From NCBI RefSeq assembly GCF_003967175.1, contig NZ_AP018553.1:1426001-1490000 (forward strand): a stretch of 64,000 bases of DNA, written 5' to 3'. The position numbers and the translations under genes were made by a program. The stretch is from Sulfodiicoccus acidiphilus (lineage in GTDB: Archaea > Thermoproteota > Thermoprotei_A > Sulfolobales > Sulfolobaceae). Of the stretch, positions 7,517-17,422 are shown piece after piece (within the stretch, counting starts at the first letter, position 1; every line of letters starts with the position of its first letter). Below the pieces are notes generated by a model. The model did no database searches and was not told where the DNA came from. It saw only the letters and a list, made by a program, of their open reading frames with translations.

Positions 7517-10169
7517 GCCAAGTCAACGAGAAGAGCGTAGGGAAGTACTCAGACGTCCACATAATAGGACTTGGTGGCACCGGTACTAACTTGATTCAGC
7601 GACTAATAGAGAGTCCCAGGTTACTACAACTCTTAGAATCGGAGGACTCCAACCTGTCACTCATGGCAATCGATGTAGCGGACGGTGACCTAGAAGCCCT
7701 CAACTTGGCCTATGAGAATGCCAAGAACAGATTGGTCAACGCAAGGATACTTGTGGACAGGCTCTACCTGAGGGCCCTCAAGGTGAGGTTCAACTCCCCC
7801 AACACCCTCTTCGAGTTTCTAAACAAACTAGACGGATACTTGGAGGGAGAGGGAATAAAGGTCGCTAACTATAGGCCGTGGATAAGTAGCATGATCCAGA
7901 TACCTCCCCTAGCGGGTGGAGTGGGGAGAATGAGGGCACTGAGCAAGGCGATATACAACTTGAATTTCTACTACTACAACGAATTGAGCTCTGCTTTAAG
8001 CCTTTTCGTGGACAGGGTGAAGCGCTCTGTGAGGCAGCCCATAGTGCTCATCGTTTTCGGCCTGGGAGGAGGTACGGGCAGCGGAATGGTGATGGACCTG
8101 GCCAGACACCTGAGGGTCAAACTGGGGAGCGCGGTTCCGATAATAGCCCTCGTCGTACTGCCCAGTTCTGCCGACGATCCGGTGGCCCGGGGAATATCGC
8201 CCTACACTGCCCTGCAGGAGTTCGAGCTTCTCTTCAACAACGAGCTTAACTCGAAGGTGGTGGAGACCTTCGGGAGGACCTATGTGAATCCTTTCACGGC
8301 CCTGTTCTTCCTCTCACTGGACCCGGTGTACAACCTGAAGAGCACACTGATCGAGGCAAAGGCCGACCTCGACGACGCGATAGTTGACTTGGTATACTCC
8401 ATGAGGTTCTTCGATTTGGCCGACTTGACGAGTAGAACCGGAACTAACAATGACTTCGGCAGGAACTGGGTTCACGCTGCAGGTTTCCTGAAGATAAGTT
8501 ACCCATTGGATCAGTACATCGCCTACATAAAGGGTCAATTGCAGACCCTCAAACTCCTCGGAGACTTCATGCTGGAGAAGGCGGAGATACTCGAGAGGGC
8601 GAGGAGGTTACTGGACTCGGAGTTTCAAGAGCTCAGGTGGATATACCAAACGTTCCTAGCGTCTCAGGGTCAGTTCAACCCTCAGACCTTCGAGGGAGAG
8701 CTGGACTCTGTGATAAGTAGGGGGGAAGGTATGAGACTCTCTTTAAGCAAGAGCTCAACGGCCTGAGGGACTTTTACTCCTACTACGTAGAGAAGTTCGC
8801 CAACGTGGTGAAGGGCCTAAGGTTCCCCGATGATACGAACGAAGGGGCAGTTGTAAGTGACGTCAATAGGTACCTCGATAAGGTGAGGAACTTATCCTCG
8901 ACCTACGAGGAGCTCTCAGTTGTCGACGTGAAGGACGTCCAAGAGAGGATATCCGCCGGGAGGAACTTCACGCCGTCCCAGATGGAGGCCCTGAATTCGA
9001 GTCTTAACTTCATTTCCTCCATAAGGAACGTAGTCACCGCCTTCCAACTGTACACCAGGACAAGGATATTGGCTGAGGAGCTGAGCAAGAGGCCCCTAAA
9101 CGAGGGTTCGAAGCAGAGGCTAGGGAAGGTCAACGAGAGGCTCAGGATACTGTACCCGCTCATGCAGGTGTTGACACACAAACCAGAGAACGAGGGGAAA
9201 TTGATAGACGACGTCGTCTTACAGGTGAGGACTACATTGAGGAACTCGGCCCAAGAGAGGCTCACCAACAAACAGAGGGAGGTGGACTTCCTGCGGGGCG
9301 AGGTAGACAGGTTGGCCAACGAGGCTGAGGAGTTCAGGAAGCAATTGAAGAAAGGACTCGGAATATTTTCCAATAAGAAACCGATACAAAGAAACTTGGA
9401 GTCCACTGAGGAAGAGCTGCATCAGAGACAGGGGCAACTCGAGCTCGCCTCAAGGGAGTTGGAGTTCGCTAAGACTTACAACGACTTAGTGGCCCAAGTC
9501 GTGGACAGGTTAGACGCGACCAAACCGTATAGGAAGGAACTCGCCCAAGTGGTCGCTAGGGAAAGGGAACTGAACAAGCTGCTCACCTCCGTCACCTCGA
9601 CCAGTAGGTTCTACGAGAAGATCGTAGAGTTGAGCGAGGAGGAGAGGGTCAGGATAATGGAGATGATACTTCAGGAAAGGGAAACCGAACTCAGAGAGCC
9701 AGGCACCCTCAGGGACATACTGAACATGGAGAGGTTCAAGAACATCCTGAGCAGTCACATGAAGGTCTTCAGCACTCCCTCCTACGTAGGATTCAACAAC
9801 GACTACAGGACGGACGTTATATGGGTCACTGTGAGTCTACCTGAGGGCATGTGGGACATGGACTTGCAGATGAGGCTCATGAACGTTCTCTCAGGCAACA
9901 TAAACGTTGAGGCGAGTAAGGCGGTTACAATAAAACAAATACCCCAGGTGGATCCTTGGACCATTTCCTTAACTGTGTTCTTCGCAAAGGGCAGGGCTGA
10001 AAACCTAGAGAAGTACCCATCAATGCAGAGGGACTCGCAGGTGGTGAGGCCGGGAGACAGGTACCTCTACAGGAGTTTCTTGCTGGAGCAGGGGGTGCAG
10101 GACGTGGAGGCGCTCGTGTCTCAGCTTCAGGGTGGAGAGGGTGAAAGGGAGGCCCAGCGTCAGGGATAG
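7513..10169 (+). CDS. Tubulin/FtsZ-superfamily GTPase (FtsZ-like, Tubulin_2 type), one frameshift
   Basis: The N-terminal ~400 residues form a tubulin/FtsZ-type GTPase: a first nucleotide loop GLGGTGTN at residues 19-26, a GGVGRMRALSKAIY segment near 135-148, and the tubulin signature GLGGGTGSG at 183-191. A long coiled coil rich in Glu, Arg and Leu follows, then a ~150-residue C-terminal domain. At about 885 residues it is far longer than FtsZ and closer to FtsZ-like families inferred to remodel membranes. The frame shifts once at the six-G run 8720-8725. One extra G would join the frames smoothly (reading ...YETLFKQELNGLRDFY), and the second frame stays fully coding. Most crenarchaea lack canonical FtsZ and divide with ESCRT/Cdv, so another role is likely. 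Confidence 0.8.
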
Positions 10170-12398
10170 GTTCGACTTAGTTACTGCGGACCTACTTTTG
10201 GCAATTTCCACCTTCGTTTACCTCCTCGAGGTCAAGTTCCTCCCTTTGGCCTCCTCTCTACCAGTAATAATACCGCTGGGCTCTTCCTACTTGGGCTCTA
10301 TAAGGGGTTAGGTAAAGCGGCGGCTTTGGAGGCCGCGATAGTCTTCTTCGCTCTCCTCTGGCAATCCTTGGGCTTCGGCCTAGCCACTTTGAACCTCTCT
10401 CAAGTTGTCCTTAACGTGACTTACCTCACCACTTCCCTCATATACCTCTCCCTCTTAACGTTCACTTCAGTTGCCGTATTCGGGGGACTCGTGGATCCGT
10501 TGCCTCTCTCCGCCGCCGTGTTGGCAGCAGCCCTGATGCTCACTCCCCTCTATTTCCTTTCTCCCGTTATGGTAGTCATACCACTCTTCCTTAGGTTACC
10601 TACAAGGTTGAGTACGACTGGATACCTCTTCTTCGCGCTCGTCACCCCCCTCATATTTCTAAACAATGCCATAGGGTACAGCTCCGGCGCACTTTCTGGG
10701 GCACCTCAGGTGTTCTCTAGGCTAACCTTTCTCTCCTCAACCATCAGGCCCGACTTAACTAGTCTGAACGTATTCCTCAGAGGGCTCCCCCCTAACTTCA
10801 TCTACCCTCACAACGTCCTGTTGGGTATGACCATATCACAGGCCCTCGGGCTACTCATTGGCATAGCTCTAGTGGGTGTGGCGTTCGCTATTACCGCAAG
10901 CGTGGGGAACTTAGTTAAATATGGACTAGACAAAATATACTTAGACGACGACTTCAGGAGGAAGCTTGACGTCCTCATGCCGGCGATCACCGGCGTGGTC
11001 GCGGTTGCGGTGTTTTGGTTGTTGGTAGTGGTCTTCTCCAGTCCGAGCGTCGGGGACTACTACACTTCCCTAACCAACAGTAGGGATGTAGGGTCCATGT
11101 TCTTGGGGGCGGTATTGGTGGGAGGAGCGTTCTCAGGCAGGGAATTGGCGATTCAGAGGCTGGAGGAGGTTGAGAGGGTGAGGAACTCACTTGTCGAGTC
11201 ACTTGAGTCACTGAGAAGAAACCTAGAAGAAGCACGTCGCGTCCTCTCAGAGGTCTCCTCAGCTCTCCCCTCAGTCGACTTGTCCGACGAGTCTAGGCGG
11301 ACAGAGCAGTGCAGCGAGTTCCTCGCCTCTGTGGAGGGAAAAGTGGAGAGCTCGGGTCTAGAAGTGCTGTTGAAGTGGACTCCAGTGGCTACCGACTGCC
11401 TCAGCTACGTTTCTGGTGTTGAGGGAAGGGTCAGGGAGAAGGTTATCAGGGACGTTTCGTACCTCCACTCACTCTCGGAGTCCCAGAACCTCACGCTGAG
11501 GAACTTGGGGGTAGGCCTGAGTATACCTTCTCCCGCCGAGATCTCCCCAGAGGCCAAGGTGGAGGACATATCAAAAGTATATGTGAAGTTCGTGGAGGAG
11601 CTGAGACGTTCTCTGAAGGAGCTATACTCGACGTACAGGGAGGTCGTCAAGGAATTCAATGCACTCATGGGCGAGGAGATCGCCCTTGTCCAGGGCCTTG
11701 CCCCCGAGTCCCTCTTAGACACTTATCAGTACGATGAAGCAATGAAGGTCGCTGTGGACTACTGGTTCAACTTCGAGGAAGCTCAGCGGGTTGACCTCAG
11801 TGTAGCCCTCGCTAGGCTTAGAGACGCAGCAAAACTACTGGCTACGGCCTCCCCGGAGGAGGGGGAAGAGATCGAGAAGCTCGCCGAAGAGGCGAAGGAC
11901 TTCACCCCCGTGAGGTCCCTGGAACTCAGTAGGAAGCTGCGGGAGATGCGGACCAAGTTGTTCGATCTGACGAAGAAGATCTGGGAGGACGTAGAAAGGA
12001 TCAACCAGATGGCATCTAGGGTAAAGTTGGACGTCGCTAGGATTCAGTTCAAGGTGAACCAGGAGGTGGAGGCGATCAACAGGGTACTCAAGGACGCGTC
12101 AAAGGAGAGACCGAGCATCGAGGAAGTGACCAACCTGATCAGGGAGTTGACGGAGTTGCTGAGGTTACACAGGGAGTTCCTCAAGGAGGACGAGCTTAAC
12201 GTGCTCAGACTCGCCCACTATTCGTTGGCGGAGAAAATAATGGACCAGATGATGGGAATGAAGGGAGAAGTAAGCTTGAAGGACCTGCCGTTCACAGACG
12301 ACGCAGCGTTTCTCTACATGAGGATCTACGCGGCCACCCATAACAACCTAGCCTTGGACGAACTCAAGGGCGTGATGTCAGTTGGGCAAGTGCGTTGA
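10141..12398 (+). CDS. Multi-pass membrane protein with long coiled-coil tail (gene 3 of FtsZ-like cluster), one frameshift
   Basis: Unrecognised family. The frame opens at GTG 10141, inside the end of the GTPase gene, reads about 50 hydrophobic residues, and shifts at the GGG run 10278-10280. One added G continues it as a hydrophobic segment into the next ~690 residues. The N-terminal ~300 residues hold about eight transmembrane segments. The remaining ~430 are charged and helical, with heptad-like Leu/Val and many Glu, Arg and Lys, predicted as a long cytosolic coiled coil. If no G is missing, translation could instead begin at TTG 10326. It overlaps the next gene. It is a plausible membrane partner that contacts the coiled coil of the GTPase. 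Confidence 0.65.
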
Positions 12399-13392
12399 AG
12401 GTCACGTCACCGAAGGACTGAAGTGTCAGTTGTGTGGTGCGCCCCTCGACTTCGCCTCGTCCATGGAAGACGTCCTGAAGGTTAAGCTCTCCCTCCCTTC
12501 ACCTCCCAAGTCACAGGCCATTTTGGTCGGAGTGGGTGGGAACGTCAGGGCCGAACACGTGAGTTACCTAGGGATAGGAGAGGAAAAAGTCTCTTACTCC
12601 TCACTGACGTTGCCCCTCGTAAAGGGTGGATTAGCCGACGATTACGAGAGGTCATACAAGGAGACCTTGAGGAGGTATTTAGATGGACTGCAGTTCTTCT
12701 CCAGTCCAGCTAGACTCGCCGTACTCGACTCCACGAACCTGCTGTCTCCCGCCGTAGGCTCCCTCTTGATTGACGTCCCAGCCATTGTTGTGATACCCAC
12801 TCCTGACTCGTCTACCTTGGAGCTTAGCACCTCATACCTGACCCTCAACGTGCTTGACCGTTCCCAGATTCCTGCGCTGTTGGTGAGGAGGGACGTCATC
12901 GAAGACTCCACGGGTTACGTTCATGGAGTGGGAGTGGTGAACGGGATGGAACTGCTGAGTTCTCTGGCCAGTCTGGTATTGTCCTCCTACGAGGAAATCT
13001 GGGACTTCATGCAACTCAACTCCAAGCTCGGAGTGCGTACTTACGCCTTGACATGGGTTCTAGGAGGATCTGACTTAGTGTTCGGATCGCCCTTAAACGC
13101 CATGAGGGCTTCCACTTTCGTTAGGTCGGTCCAATTCCTCGAAGAGGAAGTGGAGAGTTTGGCACTCGCGGGTAGGGTGGACAAGAACCAAGTGGAGAGT
13201 GTCGAGCGTTCGTTCAGGGAACTTGTGAGGGACGGATTCAAGGGGAAACTTTCAACGACAAAGGTAATGTTAACGTCAACTGAGAGCTCCGTCTACGATC
13301 TCCTCTTAATGTACGGGGTAAAGGGCGTCGTGGGGCTAGAGGTTCTCGAGGCCGCTCACAACAAACTGCAGTCGAGGGCGGAGGCGAGATGA
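12382..13392 (+). CDS. Zinc-ribbon protein with possible degenerate FtsZ fold (gene 4 of FtsZ-like cluster)
   Basis: The first 20 residues hold a zinc-ribbon-like pattern, C4-x3-H8-x6-C15-x2-C18. The remaining ~315 residues read as alternating beta strands and helices: an early ILVGVGGNV, a mid LAVLDSTNLLS and IVVIPTPDSS, then VGVVNGMELLSSL. To my eye the order recalls the tubulin/FtsZ domain (a glycine loop, strand, helix, then the NN-type motif and activation domain), but the GGGTGTG signature is missing. I offer that as a weak structural guess. TTG at 12382 is used because the zinc motif begins there; the start lies 17 nt inside the upstream gene, so translation is coupled. Confidence 0.6.
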   Translation: MGKCVEGHVTEGLKCQLCGAPLDFASSMEDVLKVKLSLPSPPKSQAILVGVGGNVRAEHVSYLGIGEEKVSYSSLTLPLVKGGLADDYERSYKETLRRYLDGLQFFSSPARLAVLDSTNLLSPAVGSLLIDVPAIVVIPTPDSSTLELSTSYLTLNVLDRSQIPALLVRRDVIEDSTGYVHGVGVVNGMELLSSLASLVLSSYEEIWDFMQLNSKLGVRTYALTWVLGGSDLVFGSPLNAMRASTFVRSVQFLEEEVESLALAGRVDKNQVESVERSFRELVRDGFKGKLSTTKVMLTSTESSVYDLLLMYGVKGVVGLEVLEAAHNKLQSRAEAR

Positions 13393-14120
13393 AGGTCACA
13401 GTGGAAGGAAGGGAAGGGGACGACTGTATAGTGGAAATAGAGGGAGGGGAACTAATCGCGACTTGTCAGAAGAGGTCCACGTTCAGAAAGGTCAGAGAGC
13501 AGATCCTCAGGGTTAAGGTCGACCCCCAGCTCAACGCGGTGTGGGAAGGAGGAAAGGTAATTGTCAATGGCGTCACCCTAGTCGGCGATCAGGCCGAGAT
13601 GGTAGAGCTCTGGAAAAGACTTAGGGGACCGAAACTAGCGAGTCTCCTAGACATGGCAAAGGAACCTGTAGCCCAGTTCCTCTCATCCAGACTCCTCGTT
13701 ATAGTCGAGGCGAAGAAGACCCTCGAAGATCCAGACAGGAGAGTCGCGTTCTTCTTGAGGCGTGGAGAACCTCTCCGAGAATTGAGTTCTCAGGTGGAGC
13801 AGGAGTTACGTCGAAGCTTAGGGCAACTGGAGGAGGTAATTGGCAGATCTGGGCTACTCCACGAGGAGTCCAGGCAGGTGTGGGCCGTTGCGTATCTGTG
13901 TTCCCTACTTCAGGATTATCTAATTGAGGGAAGGGATCCGTCGGAGATCTACTCGGCCCTCAGGCGTGAAGTGAGTACCTTCCAGGGAGTGGTTTCGAGG
14001 CCAGAGGAGGTGACAGACTTCGGGAGGAAGCTAATCGAGGCGGCATCGAAAAGCATTTCTACTACCTTTCACGGAATGAAGGACAGTAACGAAACAACTA
14101 CCACCTCGACTCAGGGATGA
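13389..14120 (+). CDS. Uncharacterised protein (gene 5 of FtsZ-like cluster)
   Basis: I do not recognise this protein (243 residues, soluble). The first ~80 residues look beta-rich and the rest mostly alpha-helical. A Thr/Ser-rich tail ends the protein. ATG overlaps the previous stop as ATGA, making it the last gene of the tightly overlapping cluster. Its position suggests a cytosolic accessory subunit of the tubulin-like system. No catalytic motif is visible. Confidence 0.65.
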   Translation: MKVTVEGREGDDCIVEIEGGELIATCQKRSTFRKVREQILRVKVDPQLNAVWEGGKVIVNGVTLVGDQAEMVELWKRLRGPKLASLLDMAKEPVAQFLSSRLLVIVEAKKTLEDPDRRVAFFLRRGEPLRELSSQVEQELRRSLGQLEEVIGRSGLLHEESRQVWAVAYLCSLLQDYLIEGRDPSEIYSALRREVSTFQGVVSRPEEVTDFGRKLIEAASKSISTTFHGMKDSNETTTTSTQG

Positions 14121-14382
14121 AACTAAAAACAGTTGTGTGGTATTAGCTAAACTAAAAGCGTCTAATGTAGACTTGGAATTCGTTGGTACTGATGGAGGGG
14201 CAACTGCGTCCCTCCCCATCATCTATTGGGCAGAGCTTATCCATTAACGATCCCTACTTTCCCAACCTAAACGTGACCTCTCCAATAGCTTAACCCTCCA
14301 GATGTGTAGTGGGGACTGGAGAGGACTTGTAGCTGAGTCCGATTAAAGGATCGCTAAGGTGAGGAGAACTTCGATGCCTTTT

Positions 14383-14817
14383 CTACGGGGTAGGGGCTTC
14401 CCACTTTCTACTCCTAACTAAAATGAACCTTCCGAGAGAAATTACGGCTATTAGAGCGCCGTAGGCAGCTAGGTCCTGTACGGTGAAGGTCCTCCCGAAG
14501 ATCTCGATTATTATCTCTCTGAGTATGAACGAAAGGGTGGCATCCATCACGTAGACGACACTTCTTCCCTTCCCCCTGGCGAAGTCTATCATACTCATTA
14601 GGATCTCAAGCAGGACAACAGCAAGCAGAGCGTTGTCGACTGTGGCCTCCACTACCGCAGCTGGTCCTAAGGTGAGAGACCGCCAAACTTCGAACACAGT
14701 GTCTCCTAGTACGAACACCAGACCGACCATGAGCAGGGCCTGTATCACGTAGGAAACGTATCTCACTAGGTCCTCTTCAGTGAACTTCGGCCTCACGCCT
14801 GCCCGTTCACGTCGCAA
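14383..14817 (-). CDS. PsiE-like membrane protein
   Basis: Four-helix membrane protein of 144 residues resembling the phosphate-starvation-inducible PsiE family. The arrangement VLGDTVFEVWRSL, then LLAVVLLEILMSMIDFARG, then FILREIIIEIFGR, is characteristic. The molecular role of PsiE proteins is unknown. It sits last in a group of three leftward genes, 9 nt after the unknown upstream gene. The interval 14121-14382 contains nothing I recognise. Confidence 0.7.
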   Translation of the reverse strand: MRRERAGVRPKFTEEDLVRYVSYVIQALLMVGLVFVLGDTVFEVWRSLTLGPAAVVEATVDNALLAVVLLEILMSMIDFARGKGRSVVYVMDATLSFILREIIIEIFGRTFTVQDLAAYGALIAVISLGRFILVRSRKWEAPTP

Positions 14818-14826
14818 TATAAAAGT

Positions 14827-15387
14827 CTAGGACGAGAGCCTCAATGCCCTCTTCCAGAGAACCTCCTCTAGGTAAGGGAGTCCAGCGAACGCGGCGGGAT
14901 TGAACTTCTCTTTGAACCCCTCTTCTTTCCCCAGTTTCGCGAATAGATGCATTAAGTTCAGGGCTAACGCTGAGGCCTCTCCCAACTTAGGAACAGCAGG
15001 GTTATCACACGTAAGCAGGGCCTGGTAGGAGTAGTCGTAGTTTCCTTCCCTAGCCAGCTTAACTAAGTGAGATGGGTCAGGTAAGGGGCCTTTTCCTACT
15101 AGGTATTTACCGAGTGCGTCTAGGTAGCCTATGGCCCACTGGTAGAACTCCCTCCATTCAGGGTCCTCGAACCGCAGAGCTGATAACACTGAGGCCAAGT
15201 GTTTCTCCGTCGAGAAATAGAGTTCCACGTCGTGATCGTAACCTAAGGTAGTACCCGTGATTAGACAGTCGAAGGACGGAAACTCTTTCACACCGTTCCA
15301 CGCTCTAATTTCAATATTAAGTCTTCCCTGAGGCGACCGAAACTTTACATGAAGGTGTGGGGACTCAACTCCTGGTGGGAGCGCCAC
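14827..15387 (-). CDS. Uncharacterised soluble protein
   Basis: Protein of 186 residues that I do not recognise. The N-terminal third is beta-rich and the C-terminal two thirds mainly helical, with Trp, Tyr and Leu. It begins at GTG and overlaps the end of the metallopeptidase gene by about 40 nt, so the two are probably cotranslated. No ATG lies near the proposed start; a slightly later GTG or TTG start is possible. Conservation of the overlap suggests a functional link with the peptidase, which is inference. Confidence 0.6.
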   Translation of the reverse strand: MALPPGVESPHLHVKFRSPQGRLNIEIRAWNGVKEFPSFDCLITGTTLGYDHDVELYFSTEKHLASVLSALRFEDPEWREFYQWAIGYLDALGKYLVGKGPLPDPSHLVKLAREGNYDYSYQALLTCDNPAVPKLGEASALALNLMHLFAKLGKEEGFKEKFNPAAFAGLPYLEEVLWKRALRLSS

Positions 15388-15758
15388 AGCATGACGTCCA
15401 CTGGGAACGCTAAGTCCATGGCCATTTTGAAGGCGGGACCATCGTGCCCGAACTTCCTGCCAATTAAGTCCATAGTCATTCTCCTCACCTCCCTCTCGTC
15501 GGCTACACCTATTATGTGGAGGTACTCGTGTGTCAGGACTACGTATAGGTATTCCCTAGCCAGTCCAGCCGACGAAGCCCTCAGGAAGGGAGCCTCGTTG
15601 AGGTTTATCAGCGTTGTTCCTGCCTTCACGAACGCTAACACTTGGTCGTTCACCCTCACCAGCTGCACCTCGGCCCTCGGAACCTCTCTATCTAGTTCCC
15701 TCACTAGGTCTCTCCTCACCTCTTCGGCTACCTCCTGGGGCGATGTGGAGAAAGGCAT
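15345..15758 (-). CDS. Small zinc metallopeptidase (HExxH)
   Basis: Protein of 137 residues with a clear zinc-protease motif HEYLH (H77, E78, H81) in the helix VVLTHEYLHIIGVADE, preceded by a hydrophobic strand INLNEAPFL. The third ligand is probably a later His or Asp, for example in FGHDG near residue 108. The size recalls SprT/minigluzincin-type compact peptidases. There is no signal peptide, so it is cytosolic. The substrate is unknown. It heads the leftward three-gene group. Confidence 0.75.
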   Translation of the reverse strand: MPFSTSPQEVAEEVRRDLVRELDREVPRAEVQLVRVNDQVLAFVKAGTTLINLNEAPFLRASSAGLAREYLYVVLTHEYLHIIGVADEREVRRMTMDLIGRKFGHDGPAFKMAMDLAFPVDVMLWRSHQELSPHTFM

Positions 15759-15821
15759 AAGACGCTTTTTACTTGGTCATATAAAAACCCATCTTAAGTC
15801 CGTATTCACAAAAGACGCGTA

Positions 15822-16101
15822 TTTAACTTCTTTGGGGGTTGATGGGGCGGAAGTCCACTCCTTAGGACGGTCCCCTCATAGAAACGTCTTTATGGGGTGT
15901 TGGGAAACTATACTCCAGACTTCGGCCGTGAGGGCTGGGCACCCTAGGGACTGGGGGACCTCACGGTCGTGGGAAGCGACCTTCTTTAGCCTCCCCTCCC
16001 CACGGTTCACACGACTTTTCCTTGGAAACTCCGCTACTGACGGAGATCGAGGTCTCTACGGGACTCGTGGTGAGGACGCCGGAGAGGACGGGTTAGTTCG
16101 C
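15822..16101 (+). repeat. IS605-like non-autonomous element, copy A (most diverged full copy)
   Basis: Starts after TTTAAC with a left-end hairpin (GGGGCGGAAGTCCAC...), the landmark CATAGAAACGT, a mid region with GAGGGCTGGGCACCCTAGGG, CCGCTAC...GGAGATCGAGG, and a right-end hairpin ending GGTTAGTTCGC. The order matches the better-preserved copies B-E, but many substitutions have broken the tnpB-tail frame. It fills most of the gap between the metallopeptidase gene and the EamA transporter. Confidence 0.7.
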
Positions 16102-16189
16102 TTCAGCAACAACGTTATGTACTCTCTTCCTTTTTCCTTGGAGGCTATGGGGGTACATTTCAAAATTGGTTTTGGCCAAACATGTCGAG

Positions 16190-17017
16190 ATGAACAGAGG
16201 CTACCTTTACATGCTCGGAGTTGTAGTCGTGTGGGGACTTTCCTATCCATTATCGAAGCTCTCCCTCACTTACATGTCTCCCTTCGTTTTAGCATTCTTC
16301 AGGTTCCTGGTGGGAGGGTTAGCGCTCCTCCTCCTCTCTCGGGGTATGCAGGTGGGAGTGAAGGAGACGATCAACGGTGTCCTAAACGTCTTCCTCTTAG
16401 TTCTGTTCCTAAATCTGAGTCTCATGTTCACCCACAACCCCGCCCTGGCGTCGGTGCTGATCTATACTCAGCCCCTCTTTGTGCTCACCATAGCATTATT
16501 CCTCGGAGAGAGTGTAGGGAGGATTAGAATGTTGGGCGTCTTGATAGGGTTCGCTGGAGCCCTCCTCTCCGTGGGAAGCACTAGTTTCAGTCTGGGATCG
16601 CTATTCGCGGTGGCCGGGGGGTTCACTTGGGCAGTAGGCACAACTTACTTCAGGAGGAACGTCTCAAGAGGGGATCTCGTCAAATTGAACTCCTTCATGG
16701 CTCTCCTCTCTGCCCTCCTAGATGTACCCCTTATGTCCTACGACTGGAAGTTGGAACTCAGTCCGGAAGGGATCGCTTTGGCAGTGGTGGTGGGGTTGAC
16801 GGCCCAGGCGGTCGGGTTCCTCCTCTGGTTCTCCGCAGTGAGGGAACTGGGGCCAGTGAACGCTAGCGCCACGTCGATATTGATTCCGGCCTCCGCTTAC
16901 GTCCTATCCTTCCTAGTGCTTGGGACGGTTCCGACTCTGCTAGAGGTGATCGGCTCCTCCGTGGCCCTGTTGGGAGTGTTCATCAGCCAGTTCGGTGAGA
17001 GGCTCGCTAGGGCTTAA
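16190..17017 (+). CDS. EamA/DMT-superfamily transporter
   Basis: Ten-helix permease of the drug/metabolite transporter superfamily with two EamA repeats (about residues 1-135 and 140-275). The first repeat begins with the family's VVWGLSYPLSKL and the second with VAGGFTWAVGTTYFRR. Substrates in this family range from amino acids to metabolites and cannot be predicted. ATG at 16190 gives a normal N-terminus; a TTG at 16166 would add eight residues. It ends head to head with the next, leftward gene (4-nt overlap of stops). Confidence 0.85.
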   Translation: MNRGYLYMLGVVVVWGLSYPLSKLSLTYMSPFVLAFFRFLVGGLALLLLSRGMQVGVKETINGVLNVFLLVLFLNLSLMFTHNPALASVLIYTQPLFVLTIALFLGESVGRIRMLGVLIGFAGALLSVGSTSFSLGSLFAVAGGFTWAVGTTYFRRNVSRGDLVKLNSFMALLSALLDVPLMSYDWKLELSPEGIALAVVVGLTAQAVGFLLWFSAVRELGPVNASATSILIPASAYVLSFLVLGTVPTLLEVIGSSVALLGVFISQFGERLARA

Positions 17018-17373
17018 CTTACTTCTCCCTGGACCCTAACGTGTCTCTCCCTGAGTGTAGAGATGTCCTCCTCTAACCTCTGGATCTCTCTGTTTATTAG
17101 CTCCACCTTGAGGTCCACGTCCTCCTTAGTAGCTGACATGATCGACCTGAGGCTGGCCATGTAGTCGACTATGGCGTCCATAAGTTTAGTCATGCGTTCT
17201 AGGAGGTTCTGCATCTTCTCTAAGTCGTCCGTGTAAGTAGTTTGCTGGTAGACGAAGAGTAGGAGGAGGAGATCTCTCTCAGTCAGTGGCTCGTTGGACT
17301 TTACCTTCCTGTCCAGCTCGTCCAGCTCCTTCTTGAGGATCTTACCGACGCTTGGTGAACCTTCACCGCTCAC
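17014..17373 (-). CDS. Small coiled-coil protein, unknown
   Basis: Charged helical protein of 119 residues, rich in Leu, Glu, Lys and Met, with long heptad-like stretches from residue 10 to the end. It has no transmembrane segment and no catalytic motif. I cannot name a family. It could be a small structural or chromatin-associated protein as found in Sulfolobales, but that is guesswork. The gene is divergent from the next membrane protein with about 50 bp between them. Confidence 0.6.
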   Translation of the reverse strand: MSGEGSPSVGKILKKELDELDRKVKSNEPLTERDLLLLLFVYQQTTYTDDLEKMQNLLERMTKLMDAIVDYMASLRSIMSATKEDVDLKVELINREIQRLEEDISTLRERHVRVQGEVS

Positions 17374-17422
17374 GTGTTATACTGCCACCCTGAGGTAAAA
17401 AAGGGCCTCTGACAAGGTTTAT

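Noticed and set aside
8720-8725. Programmed -1 ribosomal frameshifting as the primary explanation for the split GTPase gene
   Set aside because: The same one-G defect occurs in six other unrelated loci in the window, including genes where recoding would make no sense.
15349-16527. Long rightward open frame (392 codons) across the metallopeptidase gene, element copy A and the EamA gene start
   Set aside because: It lies antisense or out of frame to well-supported genes and its translation has low-complexity Ser/Thr/Leu composition with no family features. It arises from the GC-rich codon bias.
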